The notes under the pieces were generated by a model. That model did not search any database and had not been told where the DNA came from. It was given only the letters and a program-made list of their open reading frames with translations. A stretch of DNA of 62,000 nucleotides from Symbiodinium natans. Taxonomy: Eukaryota; Sar; Dinophyceae; Suessiales; Symbiodiniaceae. The DNA lies in contig CAJNDS010000824.1 of NCBI GenBank assembly GCA_905221605.1, forward strand, positions 677,501 to 739,500, given 5' to 3'. Every line of letters starts with the position of its first letter. Positions within the stretch are counted from its first letter, which is position 1. A program made the translations under genes and the position numbers. Positions 18,873 to 28,659 of this stretch are shown here, piece after piece.

Positions 18873-19166
18873 ACCCGAAAACCCCATACTTAGCACGAGA
18901 CTCTATCTCGGACCCCTAAAGTTGTATCCTTGGGCTTGACGACCCTTTTCAAGATCCTCTGAGGGAATACAAGGGTCATTCTGCGAGCATGTTAAAAGGA
19001 GCCTAATTAGGGGTACATCCTTAGGGGGTCCAAGTTTGATTCCCTGGAAGTGAAGCGCACCTGCAATAAAACAAAAAAAACAAAAAAAAAAAAAACGGGC
19101 TTAGGGCCACGTGAGTCGCCATTCAACTGATGTATGGGCCCTTAATTTCTACAGGGTAAATCAGCC

Positions 19167-19275
19167 CCTAAGGGTCCATGCACCTTAGCCTTATGTACTT
19201 GGGCCCCAAAGTCCCTACACAGGAAGCACTTCAAGGCCCAAATATTCCATATTTGGGTACATGGACCCTTAGGGA
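19167..19275. mobile_element. F1 palindromic element
   Basis: Full-length: CCCTAAGGGTCCATGCACC ... GGTACATGGACCCTTAGGG, with inner ACTTGGGCCCC. AGC occurs just outside both ends. Confidence 0.85.
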
Positions 19276-19296
19276 GCGATATGTAAGGGTACCCCC

Positions 19297-19389
19297 ATGC
19301 CGAGTCGACGCAGCGACCGAACCGCGTTCGACGACTTCATGCGTCCGGTTTTATGGAACCAGGCGTCGGAGTGCTTGCAGCGCCGTTGA
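19297..19389 (+). CDS. Candidate exon or short gene directly after F1
   Basis: ATG at 19297 gives MPSRRSDRTAFDDFMRPVLW then NQASECLQRR and TGA. Only 21 bases separate it from the F1 element. Confidence 0.35.
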   Translation: MPSRRSDRTAFDDFMRPVLWNQASECLQRR

Positions 19390-19486
19390 TTCTATACTGG
19401 ACCCCAACACCCCCAAACCCAAAACCCTAGATCCTATGTCCTCAACCCTTTCGAGCCCCAGCCTCCTGACCCCAAGACCCGACCAG

Positions 19487-19587
19487 CCGTGCTCGCGGCA
19501 CGCAGGACGCGGAAGAGACGGAACTTGGCGAGCTCAGCCGCATGACAGACAGGCACCTTCAGCTGCGGCTGTTCCATTCGGCTCAGG
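19487..19587 (+). CDS. Internal exon, unknown protein
   Basis: Acceptor CCCGACCAG; reads RARGTQDAEETELGELSRMT then DRHLQLRLFHSAQ; donor CAGG|GTTGTG. Strongly protein-like and helical. Confidence 0.55.
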
Positions 19588-19740
19588 GTTGTGTTCGGCA
19601 GTCGACTGGTTCTAGGCCTTGGTTTGTCTTTAGGACTCAGGATGTACCTCTAGCCCCCTTAGGAATAGTTTTTTGTTTTATTCATTAGACTTTTATTAAG
19701 GTTCTAAGGGGAGTATAGGTATGAAGTCTTGAAGGGATTC

Positions 19741-19905
19741 TCTGGGGACTTGACTCCCGAATTCTCTCCGAATAAGAGCCCACTACCATTCGGGCCTCAC
19801 TACCTTTCGGGCCCACCGAGGGCTTACGAGAAGCTCTTCCTCCACGACTGGCCTGGTGGTGAAGGCTTGGTGCTTGCCTCAGCATTGGGCTGCAGCCGAA
19901 GCTGT
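19741..19905 (+). CDS. Candidate exon
   Basis: Reads GDLTPEFSPNKSPLPFGPHY then LSGPPRAYEKLFLHDWPGGE and GLVLASALGCSRSC. It runs into CCCTAAACCCTAAG at the 3' side. Confidence 0.4.
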
Positions 19906-20053
19906 ATAAACCCTAAACCCTAAGCCCATATCCTCTGTAACTAAAGCATGGATAGCACACGAACATGAGACCTTGGAGGTGTCGATGTAAGCATGTAAGA
20001 ACTGAAAAGGGTCTACGTGGTCTCCCAAGGCCTTAACCCTCAAAAACCTGAAG

Positions 20054-20161
20054 CTTTGCACCCAGGCGCTTAGTCAGCCCGTCGAGTCCTTTCGGGACCT
20101 CAGCGACATCGAGACCGGCACCCACCACCTTGTCTTGGACTGGGGGAGTCTGCCGTCCTGA
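20054..20161 (+). CDS. Terminal exon (TGA at 20159)
   Basis: After CCTGAAG it reads LCTQALSQPVESFRDLSDIE then TGTHHLVLDWGSLPS and TGA. A good C-terminal sequence, followed 15 bases later by a CCCTAAA array. Confidence 0.5.
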   Translation, partial: LCTQALSQPVESFRDLSDIETGTHHLVLDWGSLPS

Positions 20162-20835
20162 AACTTCACCCGGAACCCTAAACCCTAAACCCTAAACCCT
20201 AAACCCTATTGCATCCTCCTCTTCCTTTCGGGCTTTTTTGACTCGGCCGATGTTGGCCTTGTACTAGCATGTTCGTAAGTCGCTTTTTCAGCCAAGTGTG
20301 CTGGCGCAGAGGACAGAATTTATCGCACGCATTTGCTCAAGTTCGTCCCGTTAAAAACCGAAGTTGTGGTTTTTCGGGGCGTCTCTACCTCATTTTATAG
20401 TTTTGGTGACCATCATTGACACCCACCCACTCCCCCCCCCACCCCCCCAACCCCCAAACTACGTCGCCCCAATCGAGCATGAACTCCAAAATTCCTAACC
20501 CACGAAGCCCCAGTCAGCCGCTTTTACCACCCAAGTCTCCAAACCCTCTTACTCAACCAAACCCCTATTCCCCCCTGCCCCTCAAATTCACTGAACCCCT
20601 AACCCCTAACCCTAAACCCTAAACCTAAACTCCTCTTAAGAGGGGTGTCCAGCAAGGGAATCTGGGGGAGCAATAGGAGAACCCTCGACGCTAAGCCCTC
20701 CAACGTCAAGCTCCTGGGCACTAAGCGCCAAAACCTAAACCCCTAAACCCCCTAAGCCCTAAACCCCTAAAACCTAACCCCCGAAACGCAAACCCCCTAA
20801 ACGCCAAAGCCCCAAACCCTACCAAACCCTTCAAG

Positions 20836-20919
20836 AAGGGCCCCCGACCCGAACCCCTGGAGGACGACCAACCAAGCGTCTGGGCCAAGGCAGCGGCTGA
20901 CGCATTACTCACTATTAGG
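20836..20919 (+). CDS. Internal exon between opposed arrays
   Basis: Acceptor CCCTTCAAG; reads KGPRPEPLEDDQPSVWAKAA then ADALLTI. The donor GTTTAGGG starts at 20920. CCCTAAA variants (20730-20830) on the left. Confidence 0.5.
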
Positions 20920-21224
20920 GTTTAGGGTTTAGGGTTTGGGGTTTGGGTTTAGGGTTTCGGGTGTACTTAGTGTAGGGTGTAGGGTTTAGGGTTGGGGAAG
21001 TAGTTGTTTGAAATCACCCTTGAGTTTAGGCTCTGTGCCCCTGCTGGATTCTGAATGCTGAGACAGGACGGGTTTGGGCTTCAGGTGGGTCAGGGTGATG
21101 GAGGTTAGGGGATTTGGGGGTTTGGGCGTGTTGGGTTTAGGATGCAGGTGGCCTTGGGGGGATTTCGGGCTTGGGGCTTCTGGGTTGTTGAGTTTTTTTT
21201 AGCGTGGTCCGTTCGTGGCTAAAC

Positions 21225-21271
21225 CCTAAACCCTAAACCCTAAACCCTAAACCCTAAACCCTAAACCCTAG
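21225..21271 (-). repeat. CCCTAAA array
   Basis: Seven perfect units. Confidence 0.95.
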
Positions 21272-21272
21272 A

Positions 21273-21341
21273 CTGTTTGGGGCACAGGGTCCCGTGCTGC
21301 TCAGCGCACAGGCTCGACCCTGAGGCGCAAGACCTACTTGC
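21273..21341 (+). CDS. Candidate exon abutting F5
   Basis: Reads CLGHRVPCCSAHRLDPEAQD then LLAG and passes straight into the F5 terminal repeat (CAGGGTTCATGGGTACTT). Confidence 0.4.
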
Positions 21342-21452
21342 AGGGTTCATGGGTACTTCTAACCCCAATTAGAAGTCTACGTATGGCCTTAGGGGGCTTA
21401 CAAGCGCAGTTATTCTTCAAATTGGGGTGAGAAGTACACCCTGAACCTCCAA
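21342..21452. mobile_element. F5 element without internal array
   Basis: GGTTCATGGGTACTTCTAAC at the left, GAAGTACACCCTGAACC at the right. Homologous to 12829-13003 but with no CCCTAAA inside. A right-arm fragment recurs at 21510-21552. Confidence 0.75.
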
Positions 21453-21552
21453 GTCAGCCTCAGCCCTAAACCCCAAACCCTAAACCCTATTCCTAAACCC
21501 TAAACCCGGCTTATAAGTACAGTTATAAGTACACCCTGCACCTTGAAGTCAG

Positions 21553-21647
21553 CCCTTAGAGCCCAGGGATTGTTGGAGCACTGGCCGTGTGGCATCTGAA
21601 AGGCGGCTCACTTCCTTCGACTCCCAGAGCGGAAGGAGAAGGAGTGG
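21553..21647 (+). CDS. Internal exon, unknown protein
   Basis: Acceptor GAAGTCAG, provided by an F5 right arm; reads PLEPRDCWSTGRVASERRLT then SFDSQSGRRRS. The donor is GTTTAGGG at 21648. Confidence 0.45.
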
Positions 21648-21720
21648 GTTTAGGGTTCAGGGTTCAGGGTTTAGGGTTTAGGGTTTAGGGTTTCGGGTTT
21701 AGGGTTTAGGGTTTAGGGTT
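21648..21720 (+). repeat. TTTAGGG array
   Basis: About ten units with TTCAGGG and TTTCGGG variants. Confidence 0.9.
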
Positions 21721-22213
21721 CCCCGATGCCACTTGGTGGGTTTGGTGCCTGCAGTGTCTACTGTTTTTGCTTAAGAATCCCCAAAACACACACACACACA
21801 AATAACTTTCTTCTTATAAGGAAAATGTCGGGATTGTTTTCTTCCATTGCGTTGGGTTCTTAAGCGAATAGCGGGTATAAGGTTTCGGGGTTCAGGGAGT
21901 AGGGTTTAGGGTTTAGGGTTTAGGGTATGCTGGGTTCCTGTCACAACTCTTGCCTCTGATCTAGCCTGCCCCCAAAAGGAGTTACACCTGGGAGGGCAGG
22001 GCCATACCTTGGTCCCTTGGTGGTTCAAAACCCAACTTTCCAATTTATTTGCCTCTTCTGAGGGAGTCTTATTCTGAAAGTTCGAACTTTTGATCCCAGG
22101 AAGATTTGCGAAGTTTCGCAGGACCAGACGATTCCTGGCTCCTACCAGAATGCCCTGAGGCCCTTGGGAGCTGTACAAGTACGGTTTACGGGCTGGCGAT
22201 AAGCATACCTATA

Positions 22214-22272
22214 CCCCTACCCTAAACCCTAAACCCTAAACCCTAAACCCTAAACCCTAAACCCTAAACCCT
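22214..22272 (-). repeat. CCCTAAA array
   Basis: Eight units. Confidence 0.95.
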
Positions 22273-22290
22273 CAGAGTTTTGCAGAGTAG

Positions 22291-22411
22291 CGCTCCGGGG
22301 GGCCCCAAGGCATGCATCCTTCTGTCAAGGCTGCGCTGGCGCGGGGCAGTGCTCTATGTTGTCCTCCGGAGCAGCAAGCTCTTGCCGGGAAGCCCAAGGA
22401 ATTCTGGGAGG
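22291..22411 (+). CDS. Internal exon between opposed arrays
   Basis: Acceptor GCAGAGTAG; reads RSGGPQGMHPSVKAALARGS then ALCCPPEQQALAGKPKEFWE. It ends exactly at G|GTTTAGGG (22412), with (CCCTAAA)8 upstream. One of the clearest cases. Confidence 0.55.
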
Positions 22412-22475
22412 GTTTAGGGTTTAGGGTTTAGGGTTTAGGGTTTAGGGTTTAGGGTTTAGGGTTTAGGGTTTAGGG
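22412..22475 (+). repeat. Perfect TTTAGGG array
   Basis: Nine units starting at a putative 5' splice site. Confidence 0.95.
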
Positions 22476-22593
22476 GGGGAGGATGGGGATGAGAGAGGGG
22501 AAGAATCTGGGATGGTTTGAGGCTTGAGGGTGCTACCTACTAGTAGAGTGCGCCCGGAACCCCGAACCCTCCACATGTGACTTGTTTTATGTT

Positions 22594-22694
22594 ACCCTAG
22601 GGGTCCATGTACCTTATTATTATAGACTTGGGCGCCAAAGTCCCTAAATAGGAAGTACTTTAAGGCCCAAGTATTCCCTACTTAGACCCTTAGG
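22594..22694. mobile_element. F1 palindromic element
   Basis: GGGTCCATGTACCTTATTAT, then ACTTGGGCGCC, GGAAGTACTTTAAGGCCC and a shortened right arm GACCCTTAGGG (GGTACATG lost). Confidence 0.8.
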
Positions 22695-22934
22695 GTCATT
22701 TTACGGACCTGCAAATGTGCCCTTTGGTTTGTTTGGGAGGTGCCTCTTCTGTGGTCAACGGGGGAATCTCGGATCTTCTTGGCATACCTAGGGTTCAGGC
22801 TGTAGGCTTTAGGCTTCGGGTTTAGGGAGACCTATGTTGGAATCTAGGACCTCTTATTGAAGTTTAGGACGGCTTTTAAGCCATCAAGCCCCTCAAGCCA
22901 ACACCCGAAGCCCTTACCCCAACTCCTTTTCCCC

Positions 22935-23056
22935 CAGCCCTAAACCTGAACCCTGAACCCTGAACCCCTAAACCTCTAAACCCCTAAACCCGTAAACCCC
23001 TAAACCCTATAAACCCTATAAACCCTAAACCCTAAACCCCTAAACCCTAAACCCTC
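22935..23056 (-). repeat. CCCTAAA / CCCTATAAA array
   Basis: Mixed CCCTGAA, CCCCTAAA, CCCTATAAA and CCCTAAA units. Confidence 0.85.
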
Positions 23057-23069
23057 CTCTCCCCGCAAG

Positions 23070-23135
23070 GGTGGCGACAAATCTGCGGGCCAAAGCGCCC
23101 GGTTTCCAGGACCGGGCCCCGGGATCTCTGTATGG
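23070..23135 (+). CDS. Internal exon between opposed arrays
   Basis: Acceptor CCCCGCAAG; 22 codons reading GGDKSAGQSARFPGPGPGIS then VW; donor GTTTAGGG at 23136. Phase 0 at both ends. Confidence 0.45.
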
Positions 23136-23420
23136 GTTTAGGGTTTAGGGTTTAGGGTTTTTAGGGTTTTTAGGGTTTATAGGGTTTATAGGGTTTAGGG
23201 TTTAGGGGGGACTCCTCGGAGTCAGAGGGGTTAGGGTCTGTAGAGTGTACCTGCGCAATGGAGGTTAGGGTTTAGGGTTTAGGGCTAGGGTTTAGGGTTT
23301 AGGGTTCGGGTCTATAGGGTATACGTGGGCAATGGAGGTTAGGGTTTAGGGTTTAGGGCTAGGGTTTAGGGATTAGGGTCTGGGGTTTAGTTAGGGTTCA
23401 GGGTTAGGGGCTTATATAGG
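23136..23420 (+). repeat. TTTAGGG arrays within a 75-bp higher-order repeat
   Basis: GCAATGGAGGTTAGGG plus TTTAGGG/CTAGGG units occurs twice (about 23256 and 23331), so a longer period is superimposed on the heptamer. Confidence 0.8.
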
Positions 23421-23819
23421 GTTTAGGGTTTATGGCCTATGGGGCTTACCTGCTTGTTGAGCAAGGTCAGGGGTGAATTTAGTTGCTTAGTGGTATCTCA
23501 GGGGTGTCAGGGACCCGATAGGGCCCTAGCACCTCTGGACAGAATAAACTTCTGCCCGAGAGTTTGTCTATGCAGCACCATTTCATGCCCAAGTACTCTG
23601 CACCTGAAACCCTAAGCCCTGCAGAACCCAAACCCGATGTAGGCACATTGGCCCTTAGGGGTGCAGAAACCCATAAACCACCCCAAACCCTAAACCCTAA
23701 ACCCTAAACCCATTAGGGCTTAGGGTTTAGTTTGGGGTCTTTGGTGGCCTCGGCAGTTTAACATTCTATAACGTGAAGAACAGGAGCAATCCCAACAACC
23801 CAAAACATAAAAGACAAAT

Positions 23820-24110
23820 CCAGAGCAAAAACATTAAGGAACAAGTTCTACGAATTCCGAAACGAACCCGAGATGCCAAAACAATCCAAAGTAGCATCCA
23901 CTTCCAAATATGCGCGCAATCGACGAGCCGAGCACGTTGCACTCCCACACGAGAGCGAAGAGTTGGGCGTAAATACACGAAGCAAGGCTGCAGCAGACAC
24001 ACCCACACACACACAGACACATATACACCTCTGCGCCCATTTCCAGACTGGAGTGTCGCATTCCGACACCACACCAGTATTCCGTGTGCTTGCATGGTAG
24101 TTCACGCCCC
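23820..24110 (+). CDS. Doubtful coding segment
   Basis: One + frame reads MPKQSKVASTSKYARNRRAE, then HVALPHESEELGVNTRSKAA and a TH-rich stretch over a CA repeat. Other frames, including - strand ones, are open too, so I give it low weight. Confidence 0.25.
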
Positions 24111-24462
24111 AAGCTGCGCAATCCAAGGCTTGCGAGCGAGAGTTGCTATTATACATTAGTTCTTACATTGTAAGAACTACTGTGTATAGTAACTCTACAG
24201 CGCCTTTGGCATCTCTGCAGGCTGAACCTGAAAGTGTCCGCGAAAGATCAAAGTCAGGGTTTGCCCATTCTTTGGGCGAAATTACAGGTTGGAATGCTTG
24301 GGTACAGGATTGGAGGTGAGGCCGTGGGAATCCTGGATAACTTCGGATAAGACTTTGGAAAGTTTGTGTAAGGCGTGTGTCATGCATTTGAGCGAATAGT
24401 TTAATCAGCCCATTCCTAGTTTCGCTCGATACTACACATCCGAATCACGACCCTTCTCTGCC

Positions 24463-24696
24463 AGCAACTTTCGGCTTGAAACGTTTGTCACCGGTTGTCT
24501 GTGGCCTGGTGGAGCAGCTACGCAGGGAGGTGGGTAGCTAAGAGGCCTGAGTCCTAGTCCCCTCGGGGGCTAGTTGAATCGGCCTTTTTTGGGGAATGTT
24601 TCACCCTGAGGCTTGCTGTGTGCATATAGCGGCGTTGATGCGCCGGAGGTCAGCTACGAGCTCAAGCGACGACAAAGCGAGGATGCTGCCGGCTGA
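24463..24696 (+). CDS. Two 3' exons of an unknown gene
   Basis: Exon about 24463-24530 (after CTGCCAG) reads TFGLKRLSPVVCGLVEQLRR and ends GAG|GTGGGT. Exon about 24634-24696 (after ATATAG) reads GVDAPEVSYELKRRQSEDAA and stops at TGA. The exact phase of the join is not settled. Confidence 0.45.
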
Positions 24697-25086
24697 CCGC
24701 GCCATAGGGTTTCGGGCTTAGGGTTCGGTACTTTAGGGTTTAGGGTTTAGGGTTTAGGGGCAATCTGAAAGTCTTCATAGCAGCTGTCGCTGACAGGTGA
24801 CCACCTTGTGGCCATCGCTTGGCCAGCGGCCACGACTGTCGGCGATGTTGCGATGAATGCTGTGTAAGATCACGTCATGTAAGACAGTACACACAAATGT
24901 ATGTATCTTTATTCGTTTTGTGCTGTTTTTGTTTGCAATGTTTTAGTTGCGAGGAATACATATACATATATACATGTATGGGGGCTGGTCACGTCTAGGC
25001 CCAAGCAAGGCGTCAGGGTCCTGGTGCTGGAATCCGATCGAACGAAACAATATCGCGGCCAAGTTCTACGCGTGCAAGCGTAACAG

Positions 25087-25686
25087 CAGAGGCCCACTGT
25101 TCGACTCAAGAGCCTTTCCGGCAGGCCTTGGCTGACGCAGAGTCAACACTCAACATGACGAAGTCCTTCAAGCTGGCAATCCACATTGGTGAACAGGAAT
25201 GTGAGCTTGATCTCGCGCGTCTCTCAACACCAGCTTGGCTTAGGACAGCCTTCTCTCCGTCCGAATCTAGCGCCTTACACCGCGCACGCAAACTTCGGGC
25301 TCTCTCTTTCTCTCTGCCTTTGGACATCTGCTTCTCGCGTTGCGCATCTCTCTCTCCCTCTCTCTCTCTCTCTCACTCATTTTGCCTTGGCCATGGAGAG
25401 AGTTTGCTCGTTGGTCTTCTTTCTTTGGGTTCTCTCTGTCTCTCACTTCGTTTTTTCTTGGGCCTCTTCATGCCCCTTCTGTCTCGCGATTTCTCTGTCT
25501 CTTTTTTTTCTCTCTCATTCATCTGGCTTTTTTTTTTTTCTCTCGTAGCACGGTGCGAGTCGATATCATGAGCAAGCCATCGCCTGGAGTGACTTGGCAG
25601 AGAGCACCAACGCTGCAGCAGCGCGCACGCGCCGCGCCGCAACAGAACAAAGAAAGGGTCAAATCGACCCACTAAACGACGACGCG
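25087..25686 (+). CDS. Unknown gene, two exons around a CT-rich intron
   Basis: Exon 1 (after GTAACAG) reads AEAHCSTQEPFRQALADAES, then TLNMTKSFKLAIHIGEQECE and LDLARLSTPAWLRTAF, to somewhere near 25290. The intron is a long CTCTCT/TTTTTT pyrimidine stretch ending TCTCGTAG. Exon 25549-25686 (46 codons) reads HGASRYHEQAIAWSDLAEST...KGQIDPLNDDA with donor GTAGAC. Segment 24990-25080 (GVRVLVLESDRTKQYRGQVL) may be an upstream exon. The 5' donor of the CT intron could not be fixed. No family recognised. Confidence 0.5.
25340..25548 (+). repeat. CT-rich microsatellite-like intron
   Basis: CTCTCT and T-run sequence about 200 bases long, terminating in an AG acceptor. It acts as an extreme polypyrimidine tract. 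Confidence 0.7.
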
Positions 25687-26539
25687 GTAGACAATTGTAG
25701 ACATGCCCCTGCTGCCAATCATAGTCACGTACACATGTGCCCTTGCCCAAAGGCAAAGTTCCGAGCCTTAAAACCCTCAACCCCAAACGCTTCTGTTCTT
25801 ATACTCAAGATGACATGACTAGGTGTGTTTTATGTGATTTCATTGCTTGGTTCATATATTCAAGATGAACTGACTTTTTGGTACACAGCATTTCTTTCGA
25901 TTCCTATATACTCAACATGAAATTCGAAAAAGTCTGACACGCGTGAATTGAAAACCAGACCTTGTTTTCGACGTGAAGTTTTGGTGATTTGAAACTCCAA
26001 GATGAGGATTTTGAACTACTTAGACCCTCAAGCCCTAAAGGCCTAAACCCTCAAACCCCAAACCCCTACAGCCTAAATCCGAAACCTTGAAAAGAGCCCT
26101 GAAAATACTCTAAACCCCAAGCCATAAACCGTGAGGCCGTACCAAGGCAACCGCCTGTCCTCCATGCGGGCGTCGCATCGGTTGTTGCCGGGAACTCACG
26201 GAAGCGAAGTGCTGAGGGCTTAGGGTATCGGGTTTAGGGTTAGTCTTTAGGGTCGAAGGTCTGTAGAGTCTAGGCTAGTCTAGGGTTTGTGCTTGAGGCT
26301 TAGGGGTTGAGATCTTGAGGCGGAGTATTTGGAGCGTGGTCGTCGCCGAAGTTGTTTATACCAGTCACGTCACCTGTCAGTCGCTAACAACAATAGTACA
26401 TCTAGTAGCCATAAAAATAGCAATAATAGCCATCTTTGTCGTTTCATCGTCGTCGCCGTCGTCATCGTCATCCGTGGACAAACATCGCAGCCATGGGAAG
26501 CGATACAGATTCTTGACATGCTAACAATGATTCACGAAT

Positions 26540-26616
26540 GATTGATATGGCGAGGACGATGACGGTGACCAGGGTGGTGATGATGAAGATGATGACGGTG
26601 ACGATGATGACCGGTC

Positions 26617-26653
<37 letters not shown>

Positions 26654-26660
26654 CGGTTCT
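26540..26660 (+). repeat. GATGAT trinucleotide-type microsatellite
   Basis: Imperfect GATGAC units, then about 11 GAT units near 26617-26652. The long-frame His/Ile readings across it are artefacts. Confidence 0.9.
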
Positions 26661-26828
26661 GATGACGACGATTATACGGGAGAGTTGAATATGATGGCCA
26701 TGATCACTAATTAGCGCGTTCAGTTTTTGCAGAAGCATGATTGATCATGGTTATTGCCAATGTCATTGTGGACCCTTAGGGGTTGCTACTGTGAAATCCT
26801 TGACCTCCACCCAGCCAGGTGTCTAAGC

Positions 26829-26898
26829 TTGGGGATAGCTGCGACGCCGCTTGCAGAGAGCTGGAGCCCAACGCAAGGTCCGCCCCCTTGCTAATTGG
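26829..26898 (+). CDS. Candidate internal exon, Cys-containing
   Basis: Acceptor GTGTCTAAG; reads LGDSCDAACRELEPNARSAP then LLI; donor G|GTTTAGGG. SCDxxC patterns are common in secreted dinoflagellate proteins, but this one is not identified. Confidence 0.45.
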
Positions 26899-26976
26899 GT
26901 TTAGGGTTTGGGGTTTGGGGTTTGGGGTTTAGGGTTTAGGGTTTAGGGTTTGGGGTTTGGGGTTTAGGGTTTAGGG
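26899..26976 (+). repeat. TTTAGGG/TTTGGGG array
   Basis: About eleven units, running directly into an F2 element. Confidence 0.9.
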
Positions 26977-27076
26977 TTGGGATGTTCCCCCTCATACTAA
27001 CAGTCCTGAAGAAGCATTGTAGTACCCTACTATAATCCCTACCAAGGACTGATTGTATAAGGGGAGAACATCCCAA
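26977..27076. mobile_element. F2 palindromic element
   Basis: TTGGGATGTTCCCCCTCATA at the left, GGGGAGAACATCCCAA at the right; CTAACAGTCCT and AAGGACTGATTGTA pair. Inserted in, or between, TTTAGGG repeat on both sides. Confidence 0.85.
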
Positions 27077-27330
27077 GGTTTAGGGTTTAGGGGGTTATGT
27101 AGGGTTTATAGGTCTTACAGGTCGCAGGCTCTTTGGGGTTTAGAGCTTATATAAAGTTTCGGGTAGGTTTAAGTTCTTACAGGTCATACGTTCTTAGAGA
27201 TTTGGAGCATTGTAGGGTTTGAACAGAAGGTTCCGGGTTCAAGGCTTATTCATGGTTTCAGGCGTCGGTCTTAAGCAGTCCTAGGCCAGGAAGGTCCTTA
27301 CACCACCCTAAACCCCAAACCGTTTGGCCA

Positions 27331-27413
27331 AACCCTAAACCCTAAACCCTAAACCCTAAACCCTAAACCCTAAACCCTAAACCCTAAACCCTAAACCCTA
27401 AACCCTAAACCCT
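27331..27413 (-). repeat. Perfect CCCTAAA array
   Basis: About twelve units, the longest perfect run on this strand. Confidence 0.95.
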
Positions 27414-27693
27414 TCAGCATGCGTCACACAACATCCCATTCCTTTGTCATAGTGGGGTAACATTTTGCATTCTTAAGGGTACTTAAACTCAATAAGGAAT
27501 ACAAATTCATGAGCTCGAGTCCTCCCGATCAAACCTTAATTCTGGGCCCCTAACTTAGCAACCTCAACGATCAGGAGCGTACTCGAATGGAGGCCTCAAA
27601 AGGCCTCATGATTTGAAGCCCCAAAGCCGAAACCCTTGCTGCGAAGCGCCGGGTAACCAAAGGTCCCTAAACTCGGTCAAACCCTAAGCACCT

Positions 27694-27811
27694 ATCCCAG
27701 AGGGTCCATTCGTATTACTATTATGGAGTTAGGTACCCAAAAAACCATACTGAATAGGGTTTTGGCGTACCTAATTCCATAATAGTACTACAAATGGACT
27801 CTCTGGGCTAA
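27694..27811. mobile_element. F6 palindromic element, single copy
   Basis: Long, nearly perfect arms: CCCAGAGGGTCCATTCGTAT...ATGGAGTTAGGTAC against GTACCTAATTCCATAATAGT...AATGGACTCTCTGGG. The loop is about 30 bases. GTCCATT and AGGTAC resemble F1. Confidence 0.8.
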
Positions 27812-27906
27812 GCACCTATGCCCCGAACCCTAAACTCTAAACCATAAACCGTGGTTTATGGATGTAGGGTTTTAGGCGTCAGGGACCCAGAAATTCTCCA
27901 GACATA

Positions 27907-27935
27907 GGCTGGACCCCCCCCCCCCCCCCCCCCCA
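27907..27935 (+). repeat. C homopolymer tract
   Basis: Run of about 24 C. A similar C22 run lies at 28826-28847. Confidence 0.95.
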
Positions 27936-28028
27936 TGTAGCCCTACTGCAAGCTGCAAAACCCGATCTCCAAACTCCTAAACCCTAAACCCCAAATAAAC
28001 CCCACCCTCACCCTAAAACCTGCATCAG

Positions 28029-28238
28029 GTGCCACGACCCGGACTTACTTTTCTTGAATGCGCCACACTTAGGGCTCTTGGGTGGGGTGGGTGGTCTGGA
28101 GCAAGTACTGCTTTGAGCCGCCACTTGTACACTTCATGCTGCGCAGTGTTTAATGAAAGGTGTTCGGGTCCAGGGTTGGGGACAAGGGTTGCAGGGATCT
28201 GTGTGATTTCGTTTTTTCGTGGACGCGTCGTCGTTCTA
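28029..28238 (+). CDS. Candidate exon
   Basis: Acceptor TGCATCAG; reads VPRPGLTFLECATLRALGWG, then STALSRHLYTSCCAVFNERC and GTRVAGICVIS to a TAA inside CTATAAACCC. Long and Cys-containing, but Gly-rich parts weaken the case. Confidence 0.4.
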
Positions 28239-28270
28239 TAAACCCTAAACCCTAAACCCTAAACCTTAAG

Positions 28271-28384
28271 CCCTGAGGCATGTTCTGCTCTACGCTACTT
28301 CATGGGCCATGAAGCCTGTGGCGAATGCATTGCCGGCGACGGCCAGGCTGATATGACTTGCACCAGCTGCTCAGGGGTTGACGG
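28271..28384 (+). CDS. Internal Cys-rich exon between opposed arrays
   Basis: Acceptor ACCTTAAG; reads PEACSALRYFMGHEACGECI then AGDGQADMTCTSCSGVD; donor G|GTTTAGGG. Five Cys in 37 residues suggest an extracellular or lumenal domain. CCCTAAA upstream. Confidence 0.55.
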
Positions 28385-28535
28385 GTTTAGGGTTTATAGG
28401 GTTTATAGGGTTTATAGGGTTTATAGGGTTTATAGGTTTATAGGGTTTATAGGGTTATAGGGTTTATAGGGTTTATAGGCTTTATAGGGTTTATAGGGTT
28501 AGGGGTTTATAGGGTTTAGGGTTTAGGGTTTAGGT
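28385..28535 (+). repeat. TTTATAGGG 9-mer array
   Basis: About fourteen GGGTTTATA units, a 9-base variant of the telomeric heptamer, flanked by ordinary TTTAGGG units at each end. Confidence 0.95.
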
Positions 28536-28537
28536 TT

Positions 28538-28641
28538 GCTTAGTAGCTGAATGAGTCCATTTTACACTACTTGGGATACTTTAATCCCCTATTCAGCTGA
28601 AAGTGTACACGTTTTTGGGGCTCATGAACTCAGCAACTAAG
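28538..28641. mobile_element. F4 palindromic element
   Basis: CTTAGTAGCTGAATGAGTCC at the left and GGGGCTCATGAACTCAGCAACTAAG at the right are inverted. Shares its right half with 6381-6476. Starts where the telomeric array stops. Confidence 0.75.
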
Positions 28642-28659
28642 TTTAGGGCTCTTAACTAA

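Noticed and set aside
23766-24160. Set of overlapping frames on both strands
   Set aside because: All of them cross a CA-repeat and no frame stands out; only a low-confidence + entry was kept.
25128-25571. Continuous 147-codon frame through the CT-rich stretch
   Set aside because: The Ser/Leu/Phe-only second half reads CTCTCT and T runs, which fit an intron ending in TCTCGTAG much better.
26532-26738. His/Ile-rich frame
   Set aside because: Translation of the GAT microsatellite on the opposite strand.
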